Source of the DNA: Archaeoglobaceae archaeon
GTDB lineage: Archaea > Halobacteriota > Archaeoglobi > Archaeoglobales > Archaeoglobaceae
Reading direction: 5' to 3'
NCBI GenBank assembly: GCA_025058955.1
Contig: JANXDV010000014.1
Coordinates: 1-13,833 of the forward strand
DNA: 13,833 bases
A program made the position numbers and the translations under genes. The stretch's first letter is position 1. Every line of letters starts with the position of its first letter. Positions 13,560 through 13,833 of this stretch are shown here, one piece after another. The notes under the pieces were generated by a model, which did not search any database, was not told the origin of the DNA, and saw nothing but the letters and a program-made list of their open reading frames with translations.

Positions 13560-13690
13560 CGTGGCGTAGCCAGGAAGCGCGGCGGGCTCCAGTGGTGTGA
13601 TGAATTGTGGGTCTGCTGAAGGGTGATGACCCATTGGAGCGCTGACCCGAAGAGACCCGCAAGTCGTGGGTTCAAATCCCACCGACCCCA
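13555..13690 (+). tRNA. tRNA-Trp (anticodon CCA) with a 62-nt intron
   Basis: The exons give a 74-nt cloverleaf. The acceptor GGGGTCG/CGACCCC (13555-13561/13683-13689) carries discriminator A13690. The D stem GCGT/GCGC, anticodon stem GCGGG/CCCGC (13582-13586/13656-13660) and T stem GTGGG/CCCAC (13666-13670/13678-13682) are complete. The spliced anticodon loop is CTCCAGA, with anticodon CCA at 13589-13591. The canonical 37/38 intron is 13593-13654. A bulge-helix-bulge fits: bulges AG|T and AG|A, a central CTCC/GAAG helix with one C-A mismatch, and an inner GG/CC. The junction is ambiguous by up to two bases because AG occurs at both ends; the product is the same. CCA is not encoded. Confidence 0.95.
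13593..13654 (+). ncRNA. Box C/D guide RNA within the tRNA-Trp intron
   Basis: The intron contains box C GTGATGA (13597-13603), D' CTGA (13616-13619), C' GTGATGA (13623-13629) and D CTGA (13642-13645). Both guide spacers are exactly 12 nt and the D'-C' loop is 3 nt, the tight archaeal geometry. A C/D K-turn can form with stem GG/CC (13594-13595/13646-13647) and bulge TGT. By the D+5 rule the D guide selects C34 of the same tRNA: it pairs 13631-13640 with 13586-13595 in the precursor, including one wobble. The D' guide selects C39: it pairs 13605-13615 with positions 35-45 of the spliced tRNA, with one wobble. This matches the known intron-guided 2'-O-methylation at 34 and 39 of euryarchaeal tRNA-Trp. 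Confidence 0.93.
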
Positions 13691-13709
13691 TCTCGAACGC
13701 TGAAATTCT

Positions 13710-13833
13710 TTAATCCTTTAAAACATATTCTACCGCTTCTTCCGCTTTTTCGAAGACCTTCATTCCTTTAAGAATTACTGGTGGCTTTAGCGATGCAACT
13801 CTTTTTCCTTCTTTTAGAGCTATTGCAAGCTCT
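13710..13833 (-). CDS. C-terminal end of a protein, possibly LOG/TIGR00725-like
   Basis: The last 40 residues of a minus-strand gene whose start is outside the window, ending VEYVLKD and a TAA at 13712-13710. The segment ELAIALKEGKRVASL, then KGMKVFEKAEEAVEYVL, resembles the end of Rossmann-type LOG/TIGR00725 proteins. In those a GGGxGTxxE loop is followed by an A-L-x-x-GK-x-V helix-strand and a final V...xxEEAV helix. The diagnostic loop would lie just outside the window, so the assignment is tentative. The frame is open to the edge and codon use resembles the neighbours. Confidence 0.6.
   Translation of the reverse strand, partial: ELAIALKEGKRVASLKPPVILKGMKVFEKAEEAVEYVLKD

Noticed and set aside
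13640..13654. Alternative 3' splice site near GGAG (13636-13639), which pairs perfectly with the anticodon-loop CTCC
   Set aside because: Splicing there would destroy the anticodon and variable-loop geometry. GGAG is better explained as the core of the box D guide for C34.
1..13833. CRISPR arrays, insertion sequences, integrase or toxin-antitoxin genes
   Set aside because: No direct repeat arrays, transposase motifs or short toxin-antitoxin pairs were found by reading; base composition looks uniform along the window.

Overview
The window looks like chromosomal DNA of a hyperthermophilic euryarchaeon, most likely an Archaeoglobales member. The grounds are archaeal-type genes (topoisomerase VI A subunit, tRNA(Ile2) agmatidine synthetase TiaS, Taw1, an archaeal TRAX homologue, TyrRS without an S4 domain), tRNA genes without encoded CCA, a tRNA-Trp intron carrying a box C/D guide RNA, and archaeal TATA boxes about 23-28 nt upstream of start codons. 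The family-level assignment rests on remembered resemblance to Archaeoglobus proteins and is an inference. No phage, insertion sequence, CRISPR array or other transferred island is visible. This is compact housekeeping DNA with few and short intergenic gaps.

Layout. Position 1-755: aspartate-semialdehyde dehydrogenase (minus, 3' part outside the window). 880-950: tRNA-Gly(CCC). 1063-1431: a stand-alone CheY-like response regulator (minus). 1473-2895: a surE-rpiA pair (minus, overlapping by 17 bp). 2968-4050: DNA topoisomerase VI subunit A (plus). 4047-5345: malic enzyme (minus, converging on top6A). 5500-6483: TyrRS (plus). 6531-7046: a small membrane protein that looks like a degenerate site-2-protease fold. 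7076-7858: dapB (plus). 7835-11115: a tightly overlapped minus-strand operon thiE-taw1-TRAX-tiaS. 11152-11982: Trm5-type tRNA m1G37 methyltransferase (plus), divergent from thiE. 12001-13392: a secreted alpha/beta-hydrolase of the acid-lipase type (minus). 13555-13690: tRNA-Trp(CCA) with a 62-nt intron. 13710-13833: the C-terminal end of another minus-strand gene.

How the genes work together. The right half is rich in tRNA anticodon-loop biology: Trm5 (m1G37), Taw1 (the next step towards wyosine at G37), TiaS (agmatidine at C34 of tRNA-Ile2), a TRAX-like RNase candidate, and an intron guide RNA whose two antisense elements address C34 and C39 of tRNA-Trp. asd and dapB, at opposite ends of the left half, belong to aspartate-family amino acid and lysine synthesis. 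SurE and RpiA fit nucleotide and ribose-phosphate turnover. Most promoters predict leaderless transcripts, and this is used below to choose among alternative starts for several genes.

The clearest non-protein signal is the tRNA-Trp intron: C, D', C' and D boxes with exactly 12-nt guide spacers. Such an intron is established in other euryarchaea, so it is not new in kind. The less well explained items are the S2P-like protein with HCxxH in place of HExxH, the Trm5 with altered motifs, the lipase lacking the usual acid residue, the twin ATACGTAT palindromes around the malic enzyme promoter, and the interlocked thiE/trm5 promoters.
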